This document shows, piece after piece, positions 35,900-46,613 of a DNA stretch of 64,000 nt; within the stretch, counting starts at the first letter, position 1; each line of letters starts with the position of its first letter. The notes beneath the pieces were generated by a model that did no database searches, was not told the origin of the DNA, and saw nothing but the letters and a program-made list of their open reading frames with translations. Location of the stretch: positions 1,743,501-1,807,500 of the forward strand of contig NC_068576.1 of NCBI RefSeq assembly GCF_025698545.1, read 5' to 3'. This DNA is from Gossypium raimondii (lineage: Eukaryota > Streptophyta > Magnoliopsida > Malvales > Malvaceae). The translations under genes and the position numbers were made by a program.

Positions 35900-36639
35900 A
35901 TGGATTTGTTGAGAACAGTTGCAGGATCAGAAATAATGGAGCAGGAGGTGAAGGGCAAAGGAAGCGAAGAGCGATGGACAGGAGCCATAGCAAATCTCAC
36001 CGAGATGGCTTCAAATCTCGATTCTCTTCAGAAATTACTTCTCAAAAAAGCTGTTTTCGTCGACGAAGATACTTTCGCCAAGGCCTCTCTTACCTCCGAA
36101 CAAGCCCGAACCATCAAGGTTTTTCTTTTTGGTCTTAATTATTGAATTTGTGATCTGTGTTTTTATTGTTTTGATCTGAACATCATTAATTAGGTTATAA
36201 TAATTATTTGATCTAATCAATTGAAACCTGATCTAGCGAGTTTAGGTCCTTGAACAAAGGGTGGAGACGCTTGAAAGAGAGGTAGATGCTGCAATCACAG
36301 CAGCGGCGAGTGCTCGTTCCGAGAAGCGACAGGCTGAGGCTGCGCAAAAGGCCGCCGAATTGCGTGCTCAAGAGGTTACAAAGGAGCTCGAGAACACCAC
36401 AAGTACCTAAATCTCATCTCTTGTTTCTTCCCCCCCCCCCACTCCCAATTTTAGGGTAATGATTATATATGTTCATATTGGATTTACCTTTTTTGATTGC
36501 AGAAGTATTTGAACTTCATATGGAAGAGTTGCGAGCAAAGCAAGAAGAGATCTCTAAGCGTGATAAGGAAATTAAACTACTTGAAGCAATAATTCAAACA
36601 CTTGGCGGTAAAGATTCTCGCTCTTCCAACCTTGAATGA
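35900..36639 (+). CDS. Small coiled-coil protein of unknown function
   Basis: Three exons (35900-36118, 36246-36402 and 36503-36639) with GT-AG junctions give 513 nt and 170 residues. The start chosen is the ATG of MDLLRTVAGS. An in-frame upstream ATG at 35852 would add a Lys/Arg-rich stretch that looks like leader. Residues 1-73 include TGAIANLTEMASNLDSLQKL, and the rest is a long heptad-patterned coiled coil (VLEQRVETLEREVDAAI and then KEIKLLEAIIQTLGG). There is no signal peptide, membrane segment or catalytic motif. I recall an Arabidopsis relative next to LNK1 (At5g64180, described as tropomyosin-like), but the function is unknown. It could act as a scaffold or dimeric adaptor. A C-tract sits in intron 2 (36430-36440). 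Confidence 0.85.
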
Positions 36640-37225
36640 GGAAAAAAGAAATTTAAGGAAACAATAAAACTTAGTTTTCTCATCATACTACGTATCAAAT
36701 TTTCTTTTTAGTGTAATGTAATCAGTTTATACAAATCTTTTACTGTCATCGTAACGAAAGTTTGCAAAGTCCTATGCATAGTCAGTACTATAGCCCCAAT
36801 CATGGCTACTAATAAAATCAGACTAGGAACCAAAAACCAGACGGAATAGTAGGTATAAAGTAAATTGCCCAATGTTTCAATTGCAAGTTCTATTCCTTTT
36901 TCTCACCTGAAAGATGGGAAAGCCTTTTTAGCGTAGGAGAGCTCCTGACTTTCATGATCGCCTATCGCCTTTTTCCTACTTCATCTGCAGATCGGATTTG
37001 CGATAAGGCTCTACCATGAAAATGAAAATGGCTTTACTTGACCTTACTGTAAATCAGGATTCAACATTTGTTAGCACCAAATAGCTAACACAACCATCTC
37101 GATGCCGCACCCGCTTAGAAAACTTGTTTGTATTTATGTCTCAAACATTTTGAATCGATTAAACCATCACTTATGCTTGCTTTACCGATCACCAATTTGT
37201 TGCTTTACGATCACTAAGCCATTAA
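36640..37225. other. 3' UTR and intergenic DNA
   Basis: The first 150-200 bp after the stop at 36639 are a probable 3' UTR. The remainder holds no gene or recognised repeat up to the MITE at 37226. Confidence 0.4.
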
Positions 37226-37381
37226 GGGTGAATTTGAATGGGCGGTGCGTTTACCTGCGGTCAGTGTAAAAACAGCGGTGGCGGTGAGATTAGATATTGT
37301 AGCGATACTGTAGCGTAAGACAAAAAGTAAGCTAAACGCACCGCACCGCACCGCACCCAATCGCCATCCAAACCCACCCTA
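37226..37381. mobile_element. 156-bp hAT-type MITE
   Basis: The element starts agggtgaatttgaatgggcg and ends tccaaacccaccct, giving imperfect terminal inverted repeats. The interior has ggtgcgtttacctgcggt, gtagcgatactgtagcg and an accgc repeat (37338-37356). The flanks are agccatta on the left (37218-37225) and agtcatta on the right (37382-37389), an 8-bp duplication with one mismatch, as expected for hAT transposition. There is no coding capacity. Confidence 0.75.
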
Positions 37382-37639
37382 AGTCATTAGCAGTGTGATG
37401 GTAAGCTAATTATATCATTGATTCAGATCAAAATTGGGGAAAATTATGCTGCAGATCACACTATTATGTTTAATTTTTATTTTTGTCACTTAACTGTAAA
37501 AAGTTTAATATAACCGCCACGTTTTCAATTATCTTTTTTTATCTATTTTCGCCAAGTCAATAATTGAAAGGTAATGTGGCCTTTTATAAATTGACATAAT
37601 AACAAATTTAGTCTTTCAAGTGTTAATTGTATTAGATAT

Positions 37640-38060
37640 CCTTAAGTTATGACTCTCATTTTAAATTGGTCTCTCAACTTTAAAACATTTTAATTACATC
37701 CTTAAATTATAGATGTTATATCAATCAAGTTATTTTATTATTAAAATCGTTAATTTAGTTGTTAAGTAATATGTCCAAATTTTTTGGCATAATTTAAAAT
37801 AAAATTTTATAGAAAAATAAAACCTTGTCATATAATTTTAAAAGCAAAACTAAAACAAATTAAAAGCTCACAGTCAAGATTTTCATATTCGTTTTTACAA
37901 AATATGTTTGTTTTTAATTTTATTTTAAATTATGCTAGATGAGATACGATTCTAACAATTAAAAGACCTTGTTAGTATAACCTCAATAGTTTAGAGATGA
38001 AATTAAAATGTTTTAAATTTTAAGGTTAATTTAAAATGAAATTCATATTAATTAACTCTT
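37640..38060. mobile_element. MITE with long terminal inverted repeats
   Basis: The left arm, beginning near cattttaaattggtctctc and including taaaacattttaatta, pairs with the right arm around 37970-38045 (taattttaaaatgtttta-type text in reverse complement, then aggttaatttaaaatga). The arms are about 90 bp with mismatches, and the total is about 420 bp. The interior is AT-rich and non-coding. No clean target duplication was found. Confidence 0.5.
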
Positions 38061-39008
38061 TCAAAAATTGCATATTGTGTTGACTTCATGTTGATTCTAA
38101 AAAAGTGCTATATAAAAATGAAAATTCTTTTAAACCAATTAATATTCTACAACGTGGTGGATCTTGACACCCAATTTTGGAGTCAAAAAGGATCACTTAA
38201 AGACTAAATTTATATATTTTTATTTAAGATATTTTATTATTGATTATTAATGTAAATACTAATAAAATTAACAATTACAAAATCATAAAATTTATTAACT
38301 CATAATAAACAAAACAAAATAGATGAATAATAGTATTACTTTAAATTGTGAGCGATGCTGAGAAAAATAAAATTGTCAAGGATTGGATTTGAAGCTTCTC
38401 AGCAATTTTTTAAAAAATTTTTGCAGTAAATATCAGCCATATTAACTAATTTACATATCAAAAAATTTAAAATAAATTACACCAACAATCACTCAACTTT
38501 GATCTCAATGATAACATAGAGAGAGAATCGGAGTAGGGAAGGGATGGTGGGGAAAAGGGGGAGTGATGAGAGAGCAATGATAGGGGGAGAGAAGAATGAA
38601 AAATGACAGCTCCGTTAAGTTTGTAACAAAAAATGACAACTCCGTTACGTCTGTGACAAAAAATGATTAGTGTAACTGATTTATTATTTTTCAAAAGTTG
38701 AGTGACTGTTTTGTTATTGAGATCAAAGTTGAGTAATAATTTATCTAAAAATTTATTGTGAGTGAAAAAGGAAAGCGGCATTATACAAATTGGTAGCTGA
38801 ACCAAAGCGTTAACATTTTCACTAGGCCGGATCCTTTCTCGCTTACAACAAAACAAAGAGCGAAAACTATGAAGCCGGATTTTCATATAAAAAAGTGTTT
38901 TAAGCAAGTCCCTTTCTAATCCATTACAGCAACAATATTGTTTTAATCTGACTTTAAAAATTATGTTGAAAGATACACTCCTACAAAAACCACCTAAACT
39001 TCTCCAAA
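38061..39008. other. Intergenic DNA and PRP4 3' UTR
   Basis: The part up to about 38700 is AT-rich. It contains two related 25-bp blocks, aaatgacagctccgttaagt (38599) and aaatgacaactccgttacgt (38631). About 38750-39008 is the likely 3' UTR of the minus-strand PRP4 gene. The long minus-strand open frame here (39012-38467) has no protein-like composition and is rejected. Confidence 0.4.
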
Positions 39009-42000
39009 TCAACCCTCAGTCCAATCCATATCATTTTCCTGTTCAATGTTACCAGCAGTCCATAGCTTTATAGTTCGATCATGAGAGACTGTCACAATAT
39101 ATCGCCCATCTGCCATGCAAAACACCAAATCAATGCTCAGTTTTCTTATATAGGATTAGTTGTATTGCTATTTGCTTGGTATTTGATAGTCAATAAGGGA
39201 GGATAGAAAATGAAAACATGCAAAGATGTTAACGCAAATGGTTATACAAAAAATAAAGATGACCACTAAATTTTCCATCGAATGAAGCTAAGAAATCAAC
39301 CAGGTTAAAGGCAAAATAAGAAACTTGATGACCCTAACCCCCCTTTCCACCCTTGAAAGTGGTTAGGGGAGAAAAAAGAAAAGAGAACTCAATGAAGGGT
39401 CTGGGGCTTTTATTGCTTAAGCTTGATATCACCCATAGAAACAAAGGGAAGGTGCATTACTCACCCCCCCTCCTCTCTTTCCCTCCCCTCAGAGTCACTG
39501 CTAACATATGGTCTAAGTTGTTCCAGTCTATAACTACTATAATACATCGTACGATGTCAAAATACTTTAAAGCCAATGCTCACAGATTATGATCTAGAAG
39601 TTCTGGTGAAGGGAAGAAGAGTAATAACCAGCACCCAGCAGTATACAAATGAAAGAAGAGATCATGCTTTACTTATTCAAGAATAGATGCAAAAAGACGG
39701 AGAGGAAAAAGAGGAGAGATTCATGCATAATTTATTTAAATTTCTGAAAGTTACCTGCACTAATATCTGAAGCAGTGACTTTAGCTTCATGACCTGGTAA
39801 GCTTTTGACGGGCTTAAAATCTCTTCCAGACCAAACCTGGTAGATCACATTCAAAGCTTTACATGGCATATTAAAAAATTATACTTCAGTTATAAAGGCA
39901 TTTGTGTTCAGAAAGGAGTCGTACCTTCGCAGTCATGTCATAAGAAGAAGTGACCAAGTAATATCCCTCTTGAGGCTCAAATTTAACTTGTGATATAAGA
40001 TTTGAATGGGCTGGTATGATATACAGGGACTTTTTCTTCCTCAAATCCCATATACGACAAGTGTTATCTTCACCACCTGTGGCTAGATGATAGCCATTGG
40101 GTGAAAAACTAGCACCAAGAACCTGGAAAGAGTGGCAGAGATATGTGGACTTTTAGCTATCAAATATCTTTCAACTAATAGAAAAAATTTCCTGCCTCCT
40201 AAAAACTTCTATGGATTTATGTTTAAGATATTAACAAGGCAATGCAACTAAACACTATGCATTCTACTTGTCTAATTAAACCTTAAAAACTTCAAAATAA
40301 TTGTAGCAGCATTTCCTCCCATATCTGGGAATCTGGTGGAAAATTTAAAAAACTTGCTTTTGAAGCATTGAGGCCATTTGTGCTAAAATCAAAATTATTA
40401 TTTTCCATGCATTACAAACTTCAAACCTGTAAGGAATCCATGTTAAATTTATATTAGTTACTACTAGGTATATTGTATGTGTCAGGTACTTTAGTGTATT
40501 CTTGCTACTAGGGCAACACAATATGCTACTCCTGCATGTAGCATTTGGAAACCATGACTGTAATAAAAAGTGAAAGAACCGCATAACCATGATGACTTAC
40601 CGGCTTCACATGGCCTTCCAAAGCCAGAATACTTCTCCCAGTGCGCAGATCCCAAACACGAGCAAGTGCATCAAGTCCACAGGATGCTACTAAAGATCCA
40701 TCTTGGTGGAAGGCAATTCCATAGACGCTCCTGCTATGACCTTCTTGGAGAAGCAACTCCATGCCAGTGTCTATGTCCCACAATCTCCATGTTTTATCGA
40801 AGCTTGTTGTACCAAGATACTTCCCTGAAGGATGGAAGGCAATACGTGCAAGGCGATCCAAATGGCCCCCAAATGTTTTCAGGAGAGATCCATCAGAGCT
40901 CCACAACTTTGCAGTTCGGTCAGCAGAAGCAGTTGCTAAAAGATCATGCACCGGAGAAAAAGTAACATCAGTTGCACGTTCTGTGTGGCCCTTTAAGGCA
41001 GAAACCTTGCTTACCCTAGGCATTGACCACAACTTAGCAACTCCACTCAAAGAGCTGCAGAAAAGGGAAACAATCAAGTTACAATCTTCTTGTCACCTTT
41101 AGTGGTTTCAAAACCATATTTTATAACTACCCTAAGAGGATCAAACTTAGCACTTTGAAGAACAGGAAATTTGAAGAATTTAAACTTGTGTCCACTCTTT
41201 TTTACAATGGAAAAACAAATTTGTAAACCAAAGCAAGAAAGGATCTCCATTAAGATTAAGCTTTATTGTTTAATGGAGAGAACAATAAAGAGTCGGAGTT
41301 AAACCAGGTGGCAAGAAGTTTTCCATCGCGTGAGAAAGAACAACCCGAAAGCGGTCTATCATCACCAATTTCACTGCAATCAAGAACCAAATTCCCTGCC
41401 TGCCTTAGAGCCCAATCAATTTCAGCATCCATATCTTCATCTGGATCATCCCTTTTTCTCCGTGCACGCTGAAGACGTGCAGCTGCCTTTACAATAGAGT
41501 ACTTTGCAATATCAATTCTAGCATCCAGAAGCTCTTTTGGACCCTCAGTATAAAAGGGATATTCAATGTCTTCCTCAATGTCCTCTGCCTTAGCAGAAAT
41601 TGCAGCCTCTTCCTCCTCGTGAGCTTTCATCAATTTCTCCAGTTGCCCCTCAGAATCCAGCTTTGCCATAATCATTCGCAGCCTTTCCCGTCTTTCCATC
41701 TCTCTTTCTCCAAAAAGTGTTATGGGTTCACCAAGTCGGCGAAGTCGAGTCCGGACAGCCATGTCATTAGTAGGAACTGCCAGTGCAGCAGCACGACGTT
41801 TCATCAAAAGTTCTTGCATTGCCTTTTCTTGCCGCTCTCGAACCAGTCTGCTCTCTTCTGAGATCTCATATTCACCAGCTGTAGCTCGCCCATCATCCTC
41901 ATGGTCAGAGTCTGAATCAACAGCTTTCACCTCACCATTTTGAGGCACAGGTGGTTTAAAGACGGGAGGGCGAACTGCAGGTATTGGAGCAATAGGTGGC

Positions 42001-42149
42001 ACAACTGCCGGTAGTGGAGCAATAGTTGGTGGTACAACTGCAGGTGGGACCGCTGGAGGCTGAACCGGTGTGCTATTAGCTGTAGGCACCGTGGTTTCGC
42101 CATCCGGAACTGCAGCTGAAGTTGGACTGTTGTCATCATCAACTTCCAT
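39009..42149 (-). CDS. PRP4: U4/U6 small nuclear ribonucleoprotein PRP4-like (LACHESIS type)
   Basis: Five coding exons on the minus strand: 42149-41305, 41054-40601, 40122-39925, 39836-39755 and 39109-39009. They give 1680 nt, or 559 residues. The N-terminal third is Pro/Val-rich (28-70) and acidic (78-100). The PRP4/SFM splicing-factor motif is at about 131-160 (VRTRLRRLGEPITLFGERE). A helical acidic stretch is followed by seven WD40 repeats running to the C-terminus, with LATASADRTAKLW, GTTSFDKTWRLWD, VASCGLDALARVWD, LATGGEDNTCRIWD, VTSSYDMTAKVW and VTVSHDRTIKLW as strand signatures. PRP4 joins the U4/U6.U5 tri-snRNP and is needed for pre-mRNA splicing in the nucleus. In Arabidopsis its counterpart LIS also controls gametic cell fate. 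Length and layout match plant homologues. Confidence 0.95.
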
Positions 42150-42800
42150 TGAACCTATCCAAGTGAAACTGAAAATTATTAAGTTTCAAATAGTACAGAA
42201 AAAAGAGGGTTGTCTCCATCTCAAGGCACAGAGCAAAGAAGCACGATTTAAACCGACATAAAGTTGTGAGTAATTCGAATCTAGACTACTTAAACTGAAA
42301 ACATACCTAAAAAAAAACCGTATCTACTAGGCTTGAGAGTCAAAAGATTTGATCGTTTAGAGACTGGTACTTTCTATTATAATGAAAAGGGTATCTTCGG
42401 CCGAACTTTTCTCCTTAATGAAAACCAAGCATACGAAAGTTTTATGTGTCAGACAAATCAACAAACACAAGGTGAGCGAAACTGCATCCTTATTAAAGCA
42501 ACAAAAAGCATCCAAAGCAATTTGTTTTCCAGCAAAGTAATAGCCAAAATATATGTAAATGAAGGTTAAAATATTCATTTACTCATAAGAGTCAATTGTA
42601 AATAACAGGGTTCTTGTCCAGCGAAAACAATTAAGCAAAACCAAGTTAAGAAACAGTGAACAAATCAGAATTTAAACCTTATATCAATGCACAACGTCAT
42701 TGCCAGACATACCTGGAAAGGAAAAGTTGCAGGAGATCGGGGAGTCGTTTGGGTGGCGAAGGAAAGGGGGTGAATTTGAAAGAATTAATGAAAATTAAGA
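42150..42800 (-). other. PRP4 5' leader with probable intron
   Basis: On the minus strand a donor gtatgtct follows ctttccag at about 42713. An acceptor lies just before the start codon, near 42160 (ggatag, with an upstream alternative tttcag). This would give a leader intron of about 550 bp and a first non-coding exon at roughly 42714-42800. Confidence 0.5.
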
Positions 42801-42897
42801 GGTTCAAACTTCCAAAACGAGTCAGTAATAGAAAAGAAGGCAAAATTAAAGAAAGGTAACGCTGCCGTTTTTTATTTTTTTTATATTGGTTAAAATA

Positions 42898-43251
42898 TGT
42901 TGTTAGTCCATGTACTTTGGTAAAATTTGAAATTTAATCTTTATACTTAAAAATTTTAAAATTAAGCTTTTTTTTTTTTTTAATTTAAAATTCTACTCCA
43001 ATCATAAGTATTTTCCATCGATTTTATTTAAAATTTTGACATGTTAATTAGGCTACTCTCATGTGATATGACATATGATTTACAAAAAGAAACATATTAT
43101 GTTGACAAATTTTAACGGAAACTACAACAACAATAATGATCGAATATGATTTTTAAATTTTAAAAATATGGGGTTTGAATTTTAAGTTTTAAAGTATAGG
43201 ATTAAATTTTAAATTCTATAGAAGTACAACGACTAACATCATATTTTAACC
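42898..43251. mobile_element. 354-bp MITE with perfect 9-bp target duplication
   Basis: The left end GGTTAAAATATGTTGTTAGT and the right end, reverse-complemented (GGTTAAAATATGATGTTAGT), differ at one base in 20, and similarity continues inwards for over 60 bp. The flanks 42889-42897 and 43252-43260 are both ttttatatt. A 9-bp duplication and terminal repeats of this kind indicate a Mutator-type non-autonomous element. It lies only about 100-200 bp upstream of the inferred PRP4 first exon. There is no coding sequence. Confidence 0.85.
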
Positions 43252-43260
43252 TTTTATATT

Positions 43261-44005
43261 TAGAATTTAGTTTATGTAGTTTTATTTTTAAGAATTTAAT
43301 CCTTTATTTTTCAAATTTAAAATTTAAATTCAGTTGTTACTACTGTTAAAAAGTTTATGTTAAATCCCCAAGTGTGATATTTTGATTAAAAAAATACTCA
43401 TTTGATAACAATGTAATAAAAATAGCATTGAAAATGCTTATGTGAATCTTTATTTAAAATACTTATTTCAACTCATCATAATAAAATATTTTTTTGTTGG
43501 GACAGTGTTTTTAAGATTAAGAAAAATTGGCATAAGTATTTTAATCGAAATAATTATATTAATTGTTTAGATTAAGTAACGATATTATAAAAGTAGAAGA
43601 TGAAATTATATCAAAATTAAATTATATAAATTAAATCTCCAATTTCAATATATTATAGGAGTCAAAATTAAAATTTAATCACTATCCCCTAATGTAGACG
43701 GAAATAGAAAAACGAAAGCCACATGTTATGTGTACTAGTATGGTTACCCACGCTTTGCATTGGATTATTTTATCTTTTGGGTTAAGCTATAGAGTAAAAA
43801 TTTGAAGGTTGATATAATTTTTAAGTATTTTTACAATTGGCATATTTGAAATTTGGTCTCAAATTTTTATTTTAAAGAATTTAGTTCATTTACTTTTTCC
43901 AATTTAAAATTTCCGCTTACTAACATTTTTGAATTTAAAAATATATATATCAAACCTTTTATTAAACCAAATGACAAATGATTGTGCTAGTAATAGATTG
44001 TTTTA
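43261..44005. other. AT-rich intergenic DNA
   Basis: There is no gene and no termini I can define. Phrases such as aatttaaaatttaaa and tttagtt-atgtagt resemble the interior of the neighbouring MITE and may be decayed copies of it. Confidence 0.35.
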
Positions 44006-44415
44006 GGTCAAATTATGGTTATGGTCCTACTACTATGTTTAAATTTAGGATTTAATAACTATACTTTAATTTGATATAAATTGATTCTTGTAATTTTATA
44101 ATATAATTTGTTAGTCCAAATAGTTGATACCCTTAACTAGTTCGGTTAAGATGTTGAAGTCAACTTTTTTTTCTTAAAGATACTCATTCAAACTTATCAT
44201 GCTCGAATTTGGATTTTTTTTTGTGTGTGTGTGTGTTAAAAATGTGCTTTTAAACAAAATCACGTCATCATTTTAACTTGAACGATGAAAGATGTTAACA
44301 ACTTAGATTAACTAATGTCAATGTAAGATTAAATGACAAAGTTTTGTTAAATTAAAATATAAAGACTAAATCCAATATATGAGCATACTAAAGGGATCAA
44401 AACTTCGATTTGACC
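44006..44415. mobile_element. MITE, GGTCAAAT-type terminal inverted repeats
   Basis: The left end ggtcaaattatggttatggt and the right end reverse-complemented (ggtcaaatcgaagttttgat) match over the first eight bases and then imperfectly through ggattta-t--ctatactttaattt. The flanking 9-mers attgtttta and attatttat agree at 6 of 9 positions. A (GT)n run (44220-44236) lies inside. Probably an old Mutator-type MITE. Confidence 0.5.
44220..44236. repeat. (GT)n microsatellite
   Basis: tttttttgtgtgtgtgtgtgtt, with about seven GT units. It lies inside the MITE at 44006-44415. Confidence 0.85.
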
Positions 44416-45397
44416 ATTATTTATAATGGCTAAAAATGAGAAAAGTAGAAGAGTTGTAGAAGTGTCATGGAGAGAAGCCCTCAGGGCATTCCTTCTATGT
44501 ATATAGATAATTCTTCTTAAAAACACCTTCTTAACATACACACAAAAATCTATCTCGACGTAATATGTTAGAACAGTATTTTTTAAAAAAAAACTTTGCC
44601 TAACATTTTAATTGAGATAAAGAACTAATCAATGAACAAATTTTGGACATTGAATATACTTCCTTAATCCTTTAGCATCAAAACCACAATTATGTAAAAT
44701 TTAAAAACTTTAAAAGTTAAGGTTCTTTCTTTTTAATTAGAGAAAATGGTGTCGAAGTCTCGTTAAAAATCTTAACGAAACCTAAGCCTTAAAACGTGAT
44801 TTAAAATTAAAAAGCATGAAATTTGAGGTAGATGTACATAGGGGTTAAGATCTTTTTAAGAACCCTAACGAAATATAATCTTTAAACAACATTTAAAAAG
44901 AGAGACAATTTTAGAAATTTAAAACGACCATGTGACTTATAAGTGTGGAGGTTCTATCAAAAACCCTCTCTGTTTATTATTCACAAAAAATAATCCATCT
45001 TATATATTTTATATCATCCTACATACCAAAGATTTTCTAAATTTGAATTTCAAAGTTCTATAATGACCACCTCTTTGTTGAGATTAGAGAAGGATATGTC
45101 GCTCAAAATGCAGTAATAATGGAGGCATCTCTAGTGTATTGGTGTCGATTTGAAAATAAAGCAGTGACTACAAATCTTTTATCATCCAAGAGATGTTGGT
45201 TTATATCATGTTAGTCAGATTGAGAGTTTTACTTCCATATTGGAAATTATTCACTTTGATTAAACGATAGACACCTGAGACCTGTACATTTCATCTCTCA
45301 TGCGGCCAAGCAACAATAATAGCGGAAGATGTAGCATTGTTGACAGATTTTCCAATCGATGGGCTAGTAATAATAAAAAGTTTTGATAACAATATGG
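44416..45397. other. Intergenic DNA, no assignable feature
   Basis: AT-rich. Two blocks resemble one another: tgaggtagatgtacat with ctttttaagaaccctaacgaa (about 44825-44875) and tcgttaaaaatcttaacgaaa (about 44760). No gene. Confidence 0.35.
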
Positions 45398-45510
45398 CAA
45401 AATAGAAAAACTCACATTAGGTTTAGGGATAATCTGGCTCGAACTGGTGACATCCATCAAGTCAATGTGACACTCTACCGCTGAGTTATATCCCTTCCCT
45501 ACCCCCATCA
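45398..45510 (-). other. Nuclear insertion of plastid DNA (trnV-GAC region)
   Basis: Read on the minus strand, about 113 bp match, from memory, the plastid inverted-repeat region that contains trnV-GAC. There is gatgggggtagggaag before the tRNA and cctaatgtgagtttttct after it, upstream of rrn16 in plastids. Similarity stops on both sides. Several substitutions relative to the plastid sequence indicate an old insertion. It could also have arrived by way of mitochondrial DNA carrying plastid sequence. Confidence 0.75.
45424..45495 (-). pseudogene. trnV-GAC: tRNA-Val(GAC) pseudogene of plastid origin
   Basis: The 72-nt minus-strand copy keeps agggatataactcagcggta at the 5' end, the anticodon loop ttgactt with anticodon GAC, the T-arm ttcgagc and the 3' end tatcccta. 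The anticodon stem is damaged (tcaca opposite gatgg instead of five pairs), and other arm bases differ. With no plastid promoter context it is regarded as a dead copy. Confidence 0.75.
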
Positions 45511-45938
45511 AGAAATAGAATTGACCAATCCTAAGTTAAAAGATCGAGAAACTCAACAAAGCCATTATTCTTGAACAACTTGGAACCAAGTTTTCCTTTT
45601 GCATTTTCTGTTGAATTTTGAAAGAAGAAAATATTAGTTTTAATAGTAAATGGTCATTATATCCTATTAATTTTAATAGTTTTTTAAAAACTAAAAATAA
45701 CAAATGGCAATTATATCCTTATTTAATTTCTATGACTTCGAGTTGGAAATATATAATATATAAATATAGATATAGATGAAACCAAAAATAATGAATTGTA
45801 AAAAGAAAACATTAAGTAAATATATTTAATAATTAATAATTACATTTTTTAATATTGATATAATATAAAAACTATTTTAAATACTATGATTATCTTATCA
45901 ATTACATTAAATACCAAAATTGTCCCTATTAACACTCT
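45511..45938. other. AT-rich intergenic DNA
   Basis: Nothing assignable before the LTR at 45939. The sequence is strongly A/T-rich with short tandem-like ataaatatagatatag text. Confidence 0.4.
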
Positions 45939-46566
45939 TGTGAAGTGTGCCTCGTATTTACAAGCTGATGTCACGATGAGGAAGAGATGACGTCGCAACA
46001 AGAAGACCACAATGCCTCAACGAGAAGATTGGTCATATCCTGACAACGTGAAGAACGGTGTCCTGACAAAGAGCATGAGACATTGCGACGTGTTCCCCAA
46101 TTCAACTAGGTTTTCTTCTCCTAGTTAAACTCTACTATTGCTTCCCAGTTAAAATCTGATTAGTCTAAGTTATTTTAGTCATATTTAATCTACGAATTTA
46201 GCCTATAAAAGGGGTTGTTGTAACCTAAAATAATTATCTTCATCATCTTTGAGATTGAAAGAGCTTTGTGAGTTTTGGAGAATTTCAGGTTTTAGCTAAA
46301 GAGTTTTGTTCTTTCAGGATTTAGCCAAAATGCTTTGTTCTTTCGGGATTTAGCCAAAGTGCTTTGTTCTTTCGAGATTTAGGGTTGTTTGTTGAGATTT
46401 ATCTATATCTTACACTCTTTTGGTTTTTGCTTATTTAGTGAAGCCTTCTTTGCCCATGGTTTTTTGTCCTCTTCTTAGGAGGAATTTTTCCATGCAAATA
46501 TTTGTGTTTGATCTTCTCTACTTTTACTTTTATTTTCCCATTTTTTATATGGGTCGATCCCCAACA
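45939..46566 (+). repeat. 5' LTR of the plus-strand Copia element
   Basis: It begins TGTGAAGTGTGCCTCG and ends GATCCCCAACA, 628 bp. It includes the gatgtcacgatgagg and gacgtcgcaac region. The phrase ttttgttctttc(a/g)(a/g)ga-ttagccaaa is repeated in tandem about three times (46294-46385) near the presumed transcription start. The distal end is followed by two bases and the primer-binding site. Confidence 0.8.
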
Positions 46567-46568
46567 CA

Positions 46569-46581
46569 TTGGTATCAGAGC
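46569..46581 (+). promoter_or_regulatory. Primer-binding site (initiator tRNA-Met)
   Basis: TTGGTATCAGAGC follows the LTR end by two bases. It is the usual complement of the 3' end of plant initiator methionine tRNA, used to prime minus-strand synthesis. Confidence 0.85.
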
Positions 46582-46613
46582 TAGTTCAATTTTCGCATTC
46601 AACCCATTCAAAG

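Noticed and set aside
38467..39012. 181-residue minus-strand open frame after PRP4
   Set aside because: It overlaps the PRP4 stop and 3' UTR, has poor protein-like composition and shares no motif with known families.
45424..45495. Functional nuclear tRNA-Val
   Set aside because: The sequence matches plastid trnV-GAC with a damaged anticodon stem and plastid flanks, so it is read as an inserted pseudogene.
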